Shown here piece by piece: positions 1-6,070 of a stretch of 6,534 bases of DNA (its first letter is position 1; every line of letters starts with the position of its first letter). Both the position numbers and the translations under genes were made by a program. The DNA is taken from assembly GCA_019243595.1 (NCBI GenBank), contig JAFAUA010000253.1, positions 1 to 6,534 on the forward strand. The letters run 5' to 3'. The DNA comes from Acidimicrobiia bacterium. Lineage in GTDB: Bacteria > Actinomycetota > Acidimicrobiia > Acidimicrobiales > AC-14. The notes under the pieces were generated by a model. The model saw only the letters and a list, made by a program, of their open reading frames with translations. It did no database searches and was not told the origin of the DNA.

Positions 1-1
1 A

Positions 2-1237
2 CCCGACGAGGATCTCGTCCTTGGACCAGAAACCAGCGAGAGGGAACAGGCCGGCCAGCGCCGCTGACCCGATGATGAACGTCCAGAACGTGGTCGGCAT
101 CTTCTTCCGCAGCCCGCCCATGTCGCTCATGTTGTTGGAGTGCACGGCATGGATGAGCGAGCCGGAGCCGAGGAAGAGCAGGGCCTTGAAGAAGGCGTGG
201 GTGAAGAGGTGGAAGATGGCGGCCGTCCACGCCCCCACACCGAGCGCCATCACCATGTAGCCGAGCTGGCTGATCGTCGAGTACGCGAGCACGCGCTTGA
301 CGTCGTCCTGCACGAAGGCCAGCGCGGCTCCGATGAGGACGGTGATGCCACCGATGAGCGCGAGAAGGTTGATGCCGTTGCCGGCCGGCCCGATCGACAG
401 GCCCGACAGGAACACGCCGTAGACGCGGGCGACGAGGTACACGCCGGCGACGACCATGGTGGCGGCGTGGATGAGGGCCGAGACCGGTGTGGGACCGGCC
501 ATAGCGTCGGGCAGCCAGACGTGGAGGGGGAACTGGGCGCTCTTACCGACGACGCCGAGCAGGAGCAGGAGCGCACCCACCAAGAGGAGGTGGTGGCTGA
601 TGCCGTTGGTGAGGGCCAGCCGGTTCAGGGTGGCGATGTCGAACGTCTTGCCCGCCGCGAAGAACAGGGTGATGACGCCGAGCATGAGGCCGACGTCGCC
701 GGTACGGGTCGTGATGAACGCCTTGATGGCGGCGGCGGAGTTGACCTCCTCCTCCCACCAATGGCCGATCAGCATGAACGAGCACACGCCGACGAGCTCC
801 CACCCGACCAGCAGCTGCAGGGTGTTGGGCGCCACGATCAGGGTGAGCATCGAGGCCGTGAACAGCGACAGGGCGGCGTAGAAGTAGGTGAACCGCCGAT
901 CGCCGTGCATGTACCCGAGCGAGTACACGTGCACCATCAGCGAGATGAAGGTGACGACGAACAGCATCATCACGGCCAGGCCGTCGATGTGGGTACCGGC
1001 GTGGACCGTCACTCCGCCGAATTTGAACCACGTGACGTGCCGATCGACGGGGTGGCGCGGCACCGACTCGCTGATCCACTTGACCGCGGCGCCGACCGAG
1101 AGCAGGAACGACAGGCCGACGCCGGCGATGCCGATGTCGGCGCCCTTGCCGGGCATGCGCTTCCCGAGGGAAAGGATGAGGAAGAAGCAGGTGCCCGGGA
1201 TAGCGGGGATCAGCCAGGCGTTGCGCAGGAAGAACAT
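2..1237 (-). CDS. nuoL: NADH-quinone oxidoreductase subunit L (partial, N-terminal 412 residues)
   Basis: This is an antiporter-like, proton-pumping membrane subunit of complex I (Mrp/ND5 family). The reading frame opens with ATG at 1237 and stays open to the left edge, giving 412 residues; the family is usually about 600-650, so the C-terminal third, including the lateral helix, lies outside the window. Translated motifs match the family in order: GWELVG with the TM5 Glu147, an RTGD stretch (Arg178, Asp181), the TM7 block starting GKSAQFPLHVWLPDAM with Lys232, then His257 in SALIHAATMV, and HAFFKALLFL around 347-356 with Lys351. These are the expected proton-channel residues. The start lies 15 bp after the nuoK stop, with only a weak purine-rich leader (GGCGAG), so coupling to nuoK is likely. 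No frameshift or missing key residue is visible in the part present. Family identity is certain; the gene is cut by the window edge, not shown to be truncated. Confidence 0.96.
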   Translation of the reverse strand, partial: MFFLRNAWLIPAIPGTCFFLILSLGKRMPGKGADIGIAGVGLSFLLSVGAAVKWISESVPRHPVDRHVTWFKFGGVTVHAGTHIDGLAVMMLFVVTFISLMVHVYSLGYMHGDRRFTYFYAALSLFTASMLTLIVAPNTLQLLVGWELVGVCSFMLIGHWWEEEVNSAAAIKAFITTRTGDVGLMLGVITLFFAAGKTFDIATLNRLALTNGISHHLLLVGALLLLLGVVGKSAQFPLHVWLPDAMAGPTPVSALIHAATMVVAGVYLVARVYGVFLSGLSIGPAGNGINLLALIGGITVLIGAALAFVQDDVKRVLAYSTISQLGYMVMALGVGAWTAAIFHLFTHAFFKALLFLGSGSLIHAVHSNNMSDMGGLRKKMPTTFWTFIIGSAALAGLFPLAGFWSKDEILVG

Positions 1238-1252
1238 GGTGGGATCGCTCGC

Positions 1253-1552
1253 CTAGCCCTTCATCAGGTCGGCTTCGTCGAGGGCGATCGACGCGCGGTT
1301 GCGGAAGATGAGGACGACGATCGCCAGGCCGACACCGACCTCGGCGGCGGCGATCGTGATGACAAAGAGGGCGAAGACCTGGCCGGCGATGTTGTGGCGA
1401 TAGGCGCCGAACGCGACCAGGTTGATGTTGACGGCGTTGAGCATGAGCTCGATCGACGCCAGGACGAGCACGGCATTGCGCCGCGCCAGCACCCCGTACA
1501 CGCCGATGCAGAACAGCACGGCGGCGAGGAAGAGGAACTGGTTCAAGAGCAT
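1253..1552 (-). CDS. nuoK: NADH-quinone oxidoreductase subunit K
   Basis: This is a small proton-translocating membrane subunit (ND4L family) of 99 residues, the usual length. It has three predicted transmembrane helices, roughly 3-22, 28-50 and 58-83. The two buried glutamates of the family are present: Glu35 in the motif [11 protein letters not shown] (TM2) and Glu71 in [14 protein letters not shown] (TM3), as is the Arg24-Arg25 pair in the first loop. I chose ATG at 1552 over a TTG at 1579: the ATG gives the family's normal N-terminus ([11 protein letters not shown]) and has a good Shine-Dalgarno sequence, GAAGGGA, eight bases upstream, inside the end of nuoJ. It starts 4 bp after the nuoJ stop, so translation is probably coupled. 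It ends with TAG, 15 bp before nuoL. Confidence 0.97.
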   Translation of the reverse strand: MLLNQFLFLAAVLFCIGVYGVLARRNAVLVLASIELMLNAVNINLVAFGAYRHNIAGQVFALFVITIAAAEVGVGLAIVVLIFRNRASIALDEADLMKG

Positions 1553-1556
1553 CTGG

Positions 1557-2045
1557 TCAGTCCCTTCGGGCAATGGCAATGGCGCCGACGAGGGCAGCCA
1601 GGAGGAGAACGGACACGACTTCGAACGGCATCAGGTAGGGCCCGAACATCGAGTTGGCCACGTCACTTGTGCGCTGGATGGTCGGCTTCACGTGGGTGTT
1701 GTGGAAGGCGTCGAACAGCACGGCGATCATCACGCCGAGGAGGAACAAGGAGGTGAGCGCGGCCAGCCACCGCTGGTCGTTGTCGAGGTTCACGTCACGC
1801 CCGATCGGGGCCCGGGTGAGCATCGTCCCGAACAGGAACAGCACGACGATGGCGCCGATGTACACGATCACCTGGACGACGAAGATGAACTCCTGGGCCA
1901 GCAGCAGGTACTGCGCACCGGCGCCCGCCAGCACGACGACGAGGTAGAGCACCGCCCGGACGACGTTCTGGGTCGTCACAACTCGCCAAGCGGCGAGAAT
2001 CATGACGGCGGCCAGGATGCCGAAAACGACGTTCTGGGCGACCAC
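1557..2045 (-). CDS. nuoJ: NADH-quinone oxidoreductase subunit J
   Basis: This is a membrane subunit of complex I (ND6 family), 162 residues long, which is typical of short bacterial forms. Five hydrophobic helices can be drawn, roughly 5-23, 28-48, 54-76, 93-111 and 140-159. The family signature sits in helix 3: [16 protein letters not shown] (57-72), with Tyr62 and Gly64 at the region that forms the pi-bulge in known structures. The last helix has [18 protein letters not shown] with Glu142. The start is GTG at 2045, 12 bp after the nuoI stop; it places the first helix where the family has it. The leader has only a weak AGG, so reinitiation after nuoI is plausible. The loop after helix 3 (77-92) is hydrophilic. 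No anomalies are seen. Confidence 0.96.
   Translation of the reverse strand: MVAQNVVFGILAAVMILAAWRVVTTQNVVRAVLYLVVVLAGAGAQYLLLAQEFIFVVQVIVYIGAIVVLFLFGTMLTRAPIGRDVNLDNDQRWLAALTSLFLLGVMIAVLFDAFHNTHVKPTIQRTSDVANSMFGPYLMPFEVVSVLLLAALVGAIAIARRD
1561..1567 (-). promoter_or_regulatory. Shine-Dalgarno site of nuoK
   Basis: The minus strand reads GAAGGGA here, eight bases before the ATG at 1552 and inside the last codons of nuoJ. It decides the nuoK start in favour of this ATG over the TTG at 1579. Confidence 0.7.
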
Positions 2046-2057
2046 GGGACGGGGAAC

Positions 2058-2540
2058 CTACTTCTTCGCTGCTTGGGCGCCCACTTCCAGCGGGGGCGCT
2101 TCGGGGACGGTTTCCATCCACTCGTTCAGGCGGGTCTCGTCATGCAGCAGGTCGGCGATGCGCTCTTCGGAGTACTCGTACTCGGGGCTCCAGAACAGAG
2201 CGTCGAAGGGGCAGACGTCGACGCAGATGCCGCAGTACATGCACAGGGCATAGTCGATGTCGAAGCGGTCGAGGGCGTTGACCTGACGGGGTCGTCCGCC
2301 GGCCCGGCGGGGCGGCGCCTTTTCCTTGTGGCCCTCGATGTAGATGCACCAGTCGGGGCAGCTGCGGGCGCACAACATGCACACCGTGCAGTTCTCCGAC
2401 TTGAGGGCGATGACGCCACGCGCCCGCGTCGTGGGCGTCTCCTTCTCCTTCGGGTACTGCGTCGTGACCGCCGGCTTGAGCATCGTGCGCAGGGTCACGC
2501 CGAGCCCCTTGACGAGGCCGGGGATCGGGAGCTCGGGCAT
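2058..2540 (-). CDS. nuoI: NADH-quinone oxidoreductase subunit I (two 4Fe-4S ferredoxin-like)
   Basis: This peripheral-arm subunit carries clusters N6a and N6b and passes electrons towards N2 in NuoB. It has 160 residues. Two CxxCxxCxxxCP motifs are present: Cys51, 54, 57 and 61, then Cys100, 103, 106 and 110, each followed by Pro, as expected for two tetranuclear clusters. The sequence between them, with a [11 protein letters not shown] stretch (61-71) and a basic Arg/Pro-rich segment (76-86), resembles NuoI of high-GC bacteria. The start is ATG at 2540, sharing one base with the nuoH stop (TGATG), with the ribosome site AAGGTGG seven bases upstream. An earlier in-frame start at 2609 would only add 23 residues that are a shadow of the nuoH C-terminus. 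All cluster ligands are intact, so an electron input upstream of N6a is expected even though nuoE, nuoF and nuoG are absent here. Confidence 0.97.
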   Translation of the reverse strand: MPELPIPGLVKGLGVTLRTMLKPAVTTQYPKEKETPTTRARGVIALKSENCTVCMLCARSCPDWCIYIEGHKEKAPPRRAGGRPRQVNALDRFDIDYALCMYCGICVDVCPFDALFWSPEYEYSEERIADLLHDETRLNEWMETVPEAPPLEVGAQAAKK

Positions 2541-3565
2541 CAGAACACCACCTTGAAGACTGCGGTGACGAGGATGTTGGCCAGGGAGATCGGGATCAGG
2601 TACTTCCACGCGAAGGCCTGGAGCTGGTCTTCACGGAAGCGGGGATAGGTGAACCGGATCCAGTAGATGAGGAAGGCGACCAGCATCACCTTGGCACCCA
2701 GGATGAACGGGCCCAGGACGTCGGCGGCGCTGCCGTGGACCCAGGGCACCGACCAGCCGCCGAGGAAGAGCGTGGCTGCGATGGCGGCGAGGGCGAACGC
2801 CGTCGCCGTCTCCGCCATGTAGAAGAAGAGGAAGCGGAAGCCCGTGTACTCGGTGGTGTAGCCGGCCACCAGCTCGGATTCAGCGAGGGGCATGTCGAAC
2901 GGTGCCTGGGTGAGCTCGGCCTGCGAGGCGGCGATGAACAGCAGGAAGCCCACGAACTGGGTGAGTATCAGCGGCAGGCCGATGCCGCCGAAGCCGAAGA
3001 TCTTGCCGTGCTGCTGGAAGTTGACGATCCCTTGCAGGCTCATGGTCCCGGCCTGCATCACCACACCGACGACGGCGAGCACGAGCGGCAGCTCGTAGGC
3101 GATCAGCTGGCCGGCGGCTCGGAGACCGCCGAGGAGCGAGTACTTGTTGGCCGACGCCCACCCGGCCATCAGCACGCCGATCACCGAAAGCGACGACACG
3201 GCCAAGGCGAAGAACACGCCGGTGTCGAGGTTCTCGACCACCAGCCGCGGCCCGGCGGGGATGACGACGAATAACAGGAACGTCGACACGAGCACGACGG
3301 TCGGCGCCAGCGCGAAGATCGCCCGGTCGGCCTCCTCGGGGATGATGTCTTCCTTCTGGATGAACTTCACCCCGTCGCCGATCAGCTGGTACCAGCCGTG
3401 GAAACCGCCCGGCTCCATCGGCCCCAGCCGGCTCTGCATGTGGGCCATGGTCTTCATCAGGAAGACGTAGCCGAGCGTCAGCGCCGAGGCCGGGATGACG
3501 GCCAGGATGATGACGGTCTTGATCGTCGTCTCTGCCCAGTAGGGCAGTGAGAGTGCGAGGCTCAC
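2540..3565 (-). CDS. nuoH: NADH-quinone oxidoreductase subunit H (divergent quinone-chamber residues)
   Basis: This membrane subunit (ND1 family) forms the floor and entrance of the quinone chamber and the start of the E-channel. It has 341 residues, a normal length. Recognisable blocks: MQSRLGP (43-49), [13 protein letters not shown] (64-76), [17 protein letters not shown] (134-150), [16 protein letters not shown] (221-236) with EYTGF following, and a C-terminal [15 protein letters not shown]. The start is GTG at 3565, overlapping the nuoD stop by 4 bp (GTGA). It gives the expected short N-terminus before TM1, and the upstream frame is a shadow of nuoD. Several near-invariant residues differ by my alignment: the Glu-Arg ending TM1 (human ND1 Glu24-Arg25) is Leu36-Met37, the GPNR/V loop is GPME (48-51), ETNR is ELTQ (217-220), and the Glu of FDxPEAE is Leu227. 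Family identity is certain; the functional meaning of these changes is open. Confidence 0.96.
   Translation of the reverse strand: MSLALSLPYWAETTIKTVIILAVIPASALTLGYVFLMKTMAHMQSRLGPMEPGGFHGWYQLIGDGVKFIQKEDIIPEEADRAIFALAPTVVLVSTFLLFVVIPAGPRLVVENLDTGVFFALAVSSLSVIGVLMAGWASANKYSLLGGLRAAGQLIAYELPLVLAVVGVVMQAGTMSLQGIVNFQQHGKIFGFGGIGLPLILTQFVGFLLFIAASQAELTQAPFDMPLAESELVAGYTTEYTGFRFLFFYMAETATAFALAAIAATLFLGGWSVPWVHGSAADVLGPFILGAKVMLVAFLIYWIRFTYPRFREDQLQAFAWKYLIPISLANILVTAVFKVVF
2548..2554 (-). promoter_or_regulatory. Shine-Dalgarno site of nuoI
   Basis: The minus strand reads AAGGTGG seven bases before the nuoI ATG at 2540, within the last codons of nuoH. It supports this start rather than the longer frame from 2609, and suggests coupled translation from nuoH. 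Confidence 0.7.
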
Positions 3566-4731
3566 CGGTCGATGTCGCCCAGGATGAAGTAGAGGGACGC
3601 CAGAATCGTGATGATGTCGGGCACGTAGGTCCCGCGCAGGACCCACGGCAGCACCGACACGTTGTTGAACGAGGCCGACCGGATCTTGCAGCGGAACGGC
3701 CCCAGACCGCCCTGGCTCACGACGTAGTACCCCATCTCTCCGAGCGGGTTCTCGGTGTGGACCCAGGCCTCGCCCTCGGGCACCTTGATGATCCGGGGCA
3801 CCTTCGCCTGGATGGACCCGGCGGGCAGGCCGTCGAGCATCTGGTCGACCATCTTCGAGGCCTCGCGCGTCTCCTGGAGACGGACCCAGAAACGGGCGAA
3901 CGAGTCGCCGTCGGGATGCGTCCAGACCTTCCAGTCGAGGTCCTTCCACGCCAGCGGCAAGTCCTGGTCGCGGCGCAGGTCCCAGTCGATCCCGCTGGCC
4001 CGGATGTTGGCACCCGATAGGCCGTAGGAGAGGCCGACGTCGGCGGGGATGACGCCGATGCCACGGGTGCGGGCCTGGAAGATCTCGTTGCCCATCAGCA
4101 GCTCTTCGAGCTCGTCGCAGAACTCGCGGACCCGGACCATGGCGCTTTTGGTCTCGTCGATCCATCCGCGCGGCAGGTCGTCCTTGAGGCCGCCGATGCG
4201 GTCGAAGTTCGGGTGGAAGCGCCCGCCGGTGACCGCCTCGATCTGGTTGAGGATCCGCTCGCGGTCACGGAAGGCGTAGAAGACCGGCGTGATGGCGCCG
4301 AGGTCGGCGCCCATCGTGCCGATGAACAGCGTGATGTTGGCGATGCGCGCCAGCTCGAAGAGGATCGTGCGGATGTACTGGGCGCGGGGCGGCGCCTCGA
4401 TGTCCATGAGCTTCTCGGCCGCAAGGATGAACGGCACCTCGTTGGCGAACGAGGACAGCCAGTCGATGCGGTTGACCAGCGTCGTGATCTGCGGATAGGT
4501 GCGAACCTCGGTGAGCTTCTCGTAGCCGCGGTGCATGTAGCCGCACACGACGTCCGCCCACACGACCTGCTCGCCGTCGAGGCGGGCGACCACGCGCAGC
4601 GTGCCGTGGGTGGCGGGGTGCTGCGGACCGATGTTGAGGGTCATGTCCTCGGTCTGCAGCTCGACGTTGAGTCGGGCGTCGGCCGCCTGGGACGCCACGT
4701 AGGCGCGTCGCTGTTGCTCGGTGACGGCCAT
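3562..4731 (-). CDS. nuoD: NADH-quinone oxidoreductase subunit D (49-kDa-type, with altered quinone-site residues)
   Basis: This peripheral-arm subunit, related to the large subunit of NiFe hydrogenases, builds the quinone head-group site with NuoB and NuoH. It has 389 residues, normal length, and is not fused to NuoC. The motif GPQHPATHG (35-43) supplies the loop with quinone-ligand His42; Arg68 of GYMHRG, Asp143 in GADLGAITP, RFHPNFDRIGG, and GDIDR at the C-terminus are also present. The start is ATG at 4731, sharing one base with the nuoC stop, with a strong GAGGGAGG six bases upstream. Three conserved positions differ by my alignment: the quinone-ligating Tyr (bovine Tyr108, Thermus Tyr87) is Trp91, the His of the R-x-x-x-H-L/I segment is Ile133, and the Asp near the C-terminus (SLDxxxGDVDR) is Tyr381. 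I recall similar features in the second NuoD of Streptomyces, but could not check this. The gene runs directly into nuoH. Confidence 0.96.
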   Translation of the reverse strand: MAVTEQQRRAYVASQAADARLNVELQTEDMTLNIGPQHPATHGTLRVVARLDGEQVVWADVVCGYMHRGYEKLTEVRTYPQITTLVNRIDWLSSFANEVPFILAAEKLMDIEAPPRAQYIRTILFELARIANITLFIGTMGADLGAITPVFYAFRDRERILNQIEAVTGGRFHPNFDRIGGLKDDLPRGWIDETKSAMVRVREFCDELEELLMGNEIFQARTRGIGVIPADVGLSYGLSGANIRASGIDWDLRRDQDLPLAWKDLDWKVWTHPDGDSFARFWVRLQETREASKMVDQMLDGLPAGSIQAKVPRIIKVPEGEAWVHTENPLGEMGYYVVSQGGLGPFRCKIRSASFNNVSVLPWVLRGTYVPDIITILASLYFILGDIDR

Positions 4732-5558
4732 CAGCTGCCTCCCTCGCCTGCGTCGGCTCCGTTGCCTTCCTGGGCGGCGTTGATCGCCGCGTCCTGGCGG
4801 GCCTCTTCGGCCGCCGGGAGGTCCTCGACGTCGACGAGGCCCGGCCACGGCTTCACTTCACGCGCCAGGAGCGGGAAGTCCTTGCGCAGCGGGAAGCCCT
4901 CGAACTCGCCGGGGAGATAGATGTGGCGGAGATCGGGGTGACCCTCGAAGACGAACCCGTACATCTCCCACGTCTCCCGCTCGTGCCACTCGGCCCCGAA
5001 GAAGATGTCGTGGATCGACGCCACCTGCGGCGACTCGTCGTCGAGGTCGGCCTTGAGGGTCACGCCGAGCTTGCGCTGCGGCGAATGGAGGCGGGCGAAG
5101 ACCTGGAAGCGCGTCTCGCCGCCGGCCACACCGGTCTTCCAGCCGCTGTCGGGCTCGCCGGCTGCGGTCTCGAAGGCGGCAACGGTTCCGGCTTCGCTGG
5201 GCTGGGGTTCCGCCTCGTGCTCGGCTTCGGCCTCGGCCGCCTCTTCGGCGTCGGGCGCCTCGTCGGCGTCGGCGTCGGGCTCGACGCTCAGGGTCTCGGC
5301 GTCCTCGGGGTTCGGGGCAGATGGCATCCAGTCGATGCCCGAGAGGAAGTCGAAGTAGTTGAAGCCGGCCGCCTTGCACGCCTCCATGGCCTGGCGCCAT
5401 TCGCCGGCGGGCACCCGGATCCACAGATCGCCGGCATGAACCTCTTCGCCGACGACGGCGTCGCCGAGGGCGGCCTTCAGCTCGTCGAGCACCTGCTGGC
5501 GCTCGGCGTTGGCGGCCGCGTGCTGATCCTGCTGTTCCTCGGTATCAGCCGACGACAA
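4731..5558 (-). CDS. nuoC: NADH-quinone oxidoreductase subunit C (30-kDa-type, with acidic insert)
   Basis: This structural subunit of the peripheral arm holds NuoB, D and I together and has no cofactor. It has 275 residues, longer than the usual 150-230. The N-terminal part (about 23-77) has the family fold up to [12 protein letters not shown]. The C-terminal part (about 150-240) carries the signature: [15 protein letters not shown] (188-202), [13 protein letters not shown] (204-216) and [10 protein letters not shown] (221-230). Between them residues 80-137 form an acidic, Ala-rich insert with 20 Asp/Glu and no Lys or Arg. The tail from 240 is also Ala/Glu/Gly rich. The start is TTG at 5558, with GAGGGG six bases upstream, overlapping the nuoB end by 14 bp; the next plausible start, GTG at 5492 (residue 23), would remove a Gln/Glu-rich leader only. 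The frame and motifs leave no doubt about the family; the start is less sure. Confidence 0.93.
   Translation of the reverse strand: MSSADTEEQQDQHAAANAERQQVLDELKAALGDAVVGEEVHAGDLWIRVPAGEWRQAMEACKAAGFNYFDFLSGIDWMPSAPNPEDAETLSVEPDADADEAPDAEEAAEAEAEHEAEPQPSEAGTVAAFETAAGEPDSGWKTGVAGGETRFQVFARLHSPQRKLGVTLKADLDDESPQVASIHDIFFGAEWHERETWEMYGFVFEGHPDLRHIYLPGEFEGFPLRKDFPLLAREVKPWPGLVDVEDLPAAEEARQDAAINAAQEGNGADAGEGGS
4738..4745 (-). promoter_or_regulatory. Shine-Dalgarno site of nuoD
   Basis: The minus strand reads GAGGGAGG six bases before the nuoD ATG at 4731, inside the Gly/Glu-rich end of nuoC. It is the strongest ribosome site in the window and fixes the nuoD start. Confidence 0.8.
5142..5321 (-). 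repeat. Low-complexity acidic coding stretch within nuoC
   Basis: The stretch encodes NuoC residues 80-139. It is built of imperfect short repeats of the GCCGAGGCC and GCCGACGCC type on the minus strand (seen on plus as runs of CGGCGTCGG and CGGCCTCGG, densest at 5215-5285). It encodes alternating Ala with Glu or Asp. The pattern is consistent with growth by slippage in a surface loop; the protein frame is kept on both sides. Confidence 0.7.
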
Positions 5559-6057
5559 TGGGGTCCCCTCGCCAACGCTCGGCCATGTCCTCGGTCTGGA
5601 TGCGCTGCTGCAAGAGGACGATGCCCTCGAGCAGCGCCTCAGGGCGCGGCGGACACCCGGGCACGTAGACGTCGACAGGGATGATCTGGTCGACGCCCTT
5701 GGTCACCGAGTAGGAGTCCCAGTACGGGCCGCCGCAGTTGGCGCACGAGCCCATGGAGATCACGTATTTGGGGTCGGGCATCTGCTCGTAGAGGCGCAGC
5801 ACGGCGGGCGCCATCTTGTCGGTGACCGTGCCCGAGATGCAGATGAGGTCGGCCTGGCGGGGGCCCGCAGGGAACGGGATCACGCCCAGACGCATGATGT
5901 CGTAGCGGGGCGACACCATCGCCGCGCCCATCTCGATGGCGCAGCAGGCCAGGCCCCACTGGTACATCCACAGCGAGTATTTGCGGCTGTAGTTCAACAG
6001 CCAGGTCAGGGGCTTCAGCGCCGGCTTGCGGAACGTCCCCTTCTCGACGACACCCAA
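5545..6057 (-). CDS. nuoB: NADH-quinone oxidoreductase subunit B (cluster N2 subunit)
   Basis: This peripheral subunit carries the terminal 4Fe-4S cluster N2, which reduces quinone, and shapes the quinone site with NuoD. It has 170 residues, normal length. The N2 ligands are all present: tandem Cys38-Cys39 in [10 protein letters not shown], Cys105 in MGSCANCGG and Cys135 in [10 protein letters not shown]. The segment PRQADL (66-71) followed by GTVTDKMAP (76-84) is also typical. Two more cysteines, Cys73 and Cys108, lie nearby; Cys108 occupies a place that is often Ser or Asn. The start is TTG at 6057. It has GAGGT eight bases upstream and gives the normal short N-terminus; no ATG or GTG lies between it and the conserved core. 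It follows nuoA by 11 bp and overlaps nuoC by 14 bp, so the A-B-C-D block is likely translated as a unit. Confidence 0.96.
   Translation of the reverse strand: MGVVEKGTFRKPALKPLTWLLNYSRKYSLWMYQWGLACCAIEMGAAMVSPRYDIMRLGVIPFPAGPRQADLICISGTVTDKMAPAVLRLYEQMPDPKYVISMGSCANCGGPYWDSYSVTKGVDQIIPVDVYVPGCPPRPEALLEGIVLLQQRIQTEDMAERWRGDPIVVG
5565..5570 (-). promoter_or_regulatory. Shine-Dalgarno site of nuoC (supports TTG start)
   Basis: The minus strand reads GAGGGG six bases before a TTG at 5558. As the TTG is the first in-frame start and lies inside the nuoB end, this site is the main support for a TTG start for nuoC. Confidence 0.55.
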
Positions 6058-6065
6058 AGTTGGTT

Positions 6066-6070
6066 ACCTC
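6066..6070 (-). promoter_or_regulatory. Shine-Dalgarno site of nuoB (supports TTG start)
   Basis: The minus strand reads GAGGT eight bases before the TTG at 6057, overlapping the nuoA stop codon. It supports the TTG as the real nuoB start; no ATG or GTG is available before the conserved core. Confidence 0.6.

Noticed and set aside
1553..1579. TTG start for nuoK at 1579
   Set aside because: It would overlap nuoJ and add nine residues not typical of the family; ATG at 1552 has a well-placed GAAGGGA.
140..1756. Long plus-strand open frame of 538 codons
   Set aside because: It lies antisense to nuoL, nuoK and part of nuoJ, whose motifs are unmistakable. Its product is a low-complexity Asp/Glu/His/Arg/Gly-rich chain typical of a shadow frame in GC-rich DNA, with no recognisable domain.
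1238..2060. Terminators or internal promoters in the short gaps between nuoI, J, K and L
   Set aside because: The gaps are only 4-15 bp and hold no hairpin followed by a T-run on the minus strand and no convincing -10/-35 pair.
2541..2609. Longer nuoI frame beginning at 2609
   Set aside because: The extra 23 residues are a shadow of the nuoH C-terminus; the ATG at 2540 has a good ribosome site and fits the family length.
1422..2648. Plus-strand open frame of 408 codons
   Set aside because: It is antisense to nuoK, nuoJ, nuoI and the end of nuoH, with a charged, repetitive composition and no family motif; it is a codon-bias shadow.
3566..4165. Longer nuoH frame beginning at 4165
   Set aside because: The extra 200 codons are a Arg/Pro/Gly-rich shadow of nuoD in another frame. 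The GTG at 3565 with a GTGA overlap gives the normal NuoH N-terminus.
5142..5321. A frameshift or a chimeric junction within nuoC
   Set aside because: The frame is open throughout and conserved blocks on both sides are in the same frame, so the stretch is an in-frame insert.
4213..5684. Two plus-strand open frames (4213-4920 and 4923-5684)
   Set aside because: Both are antisense to nuoD and nuoC/nuoB. The second looks Gly/Leu/Val-rich only because it mirrors the acidic repeat of nuoC.
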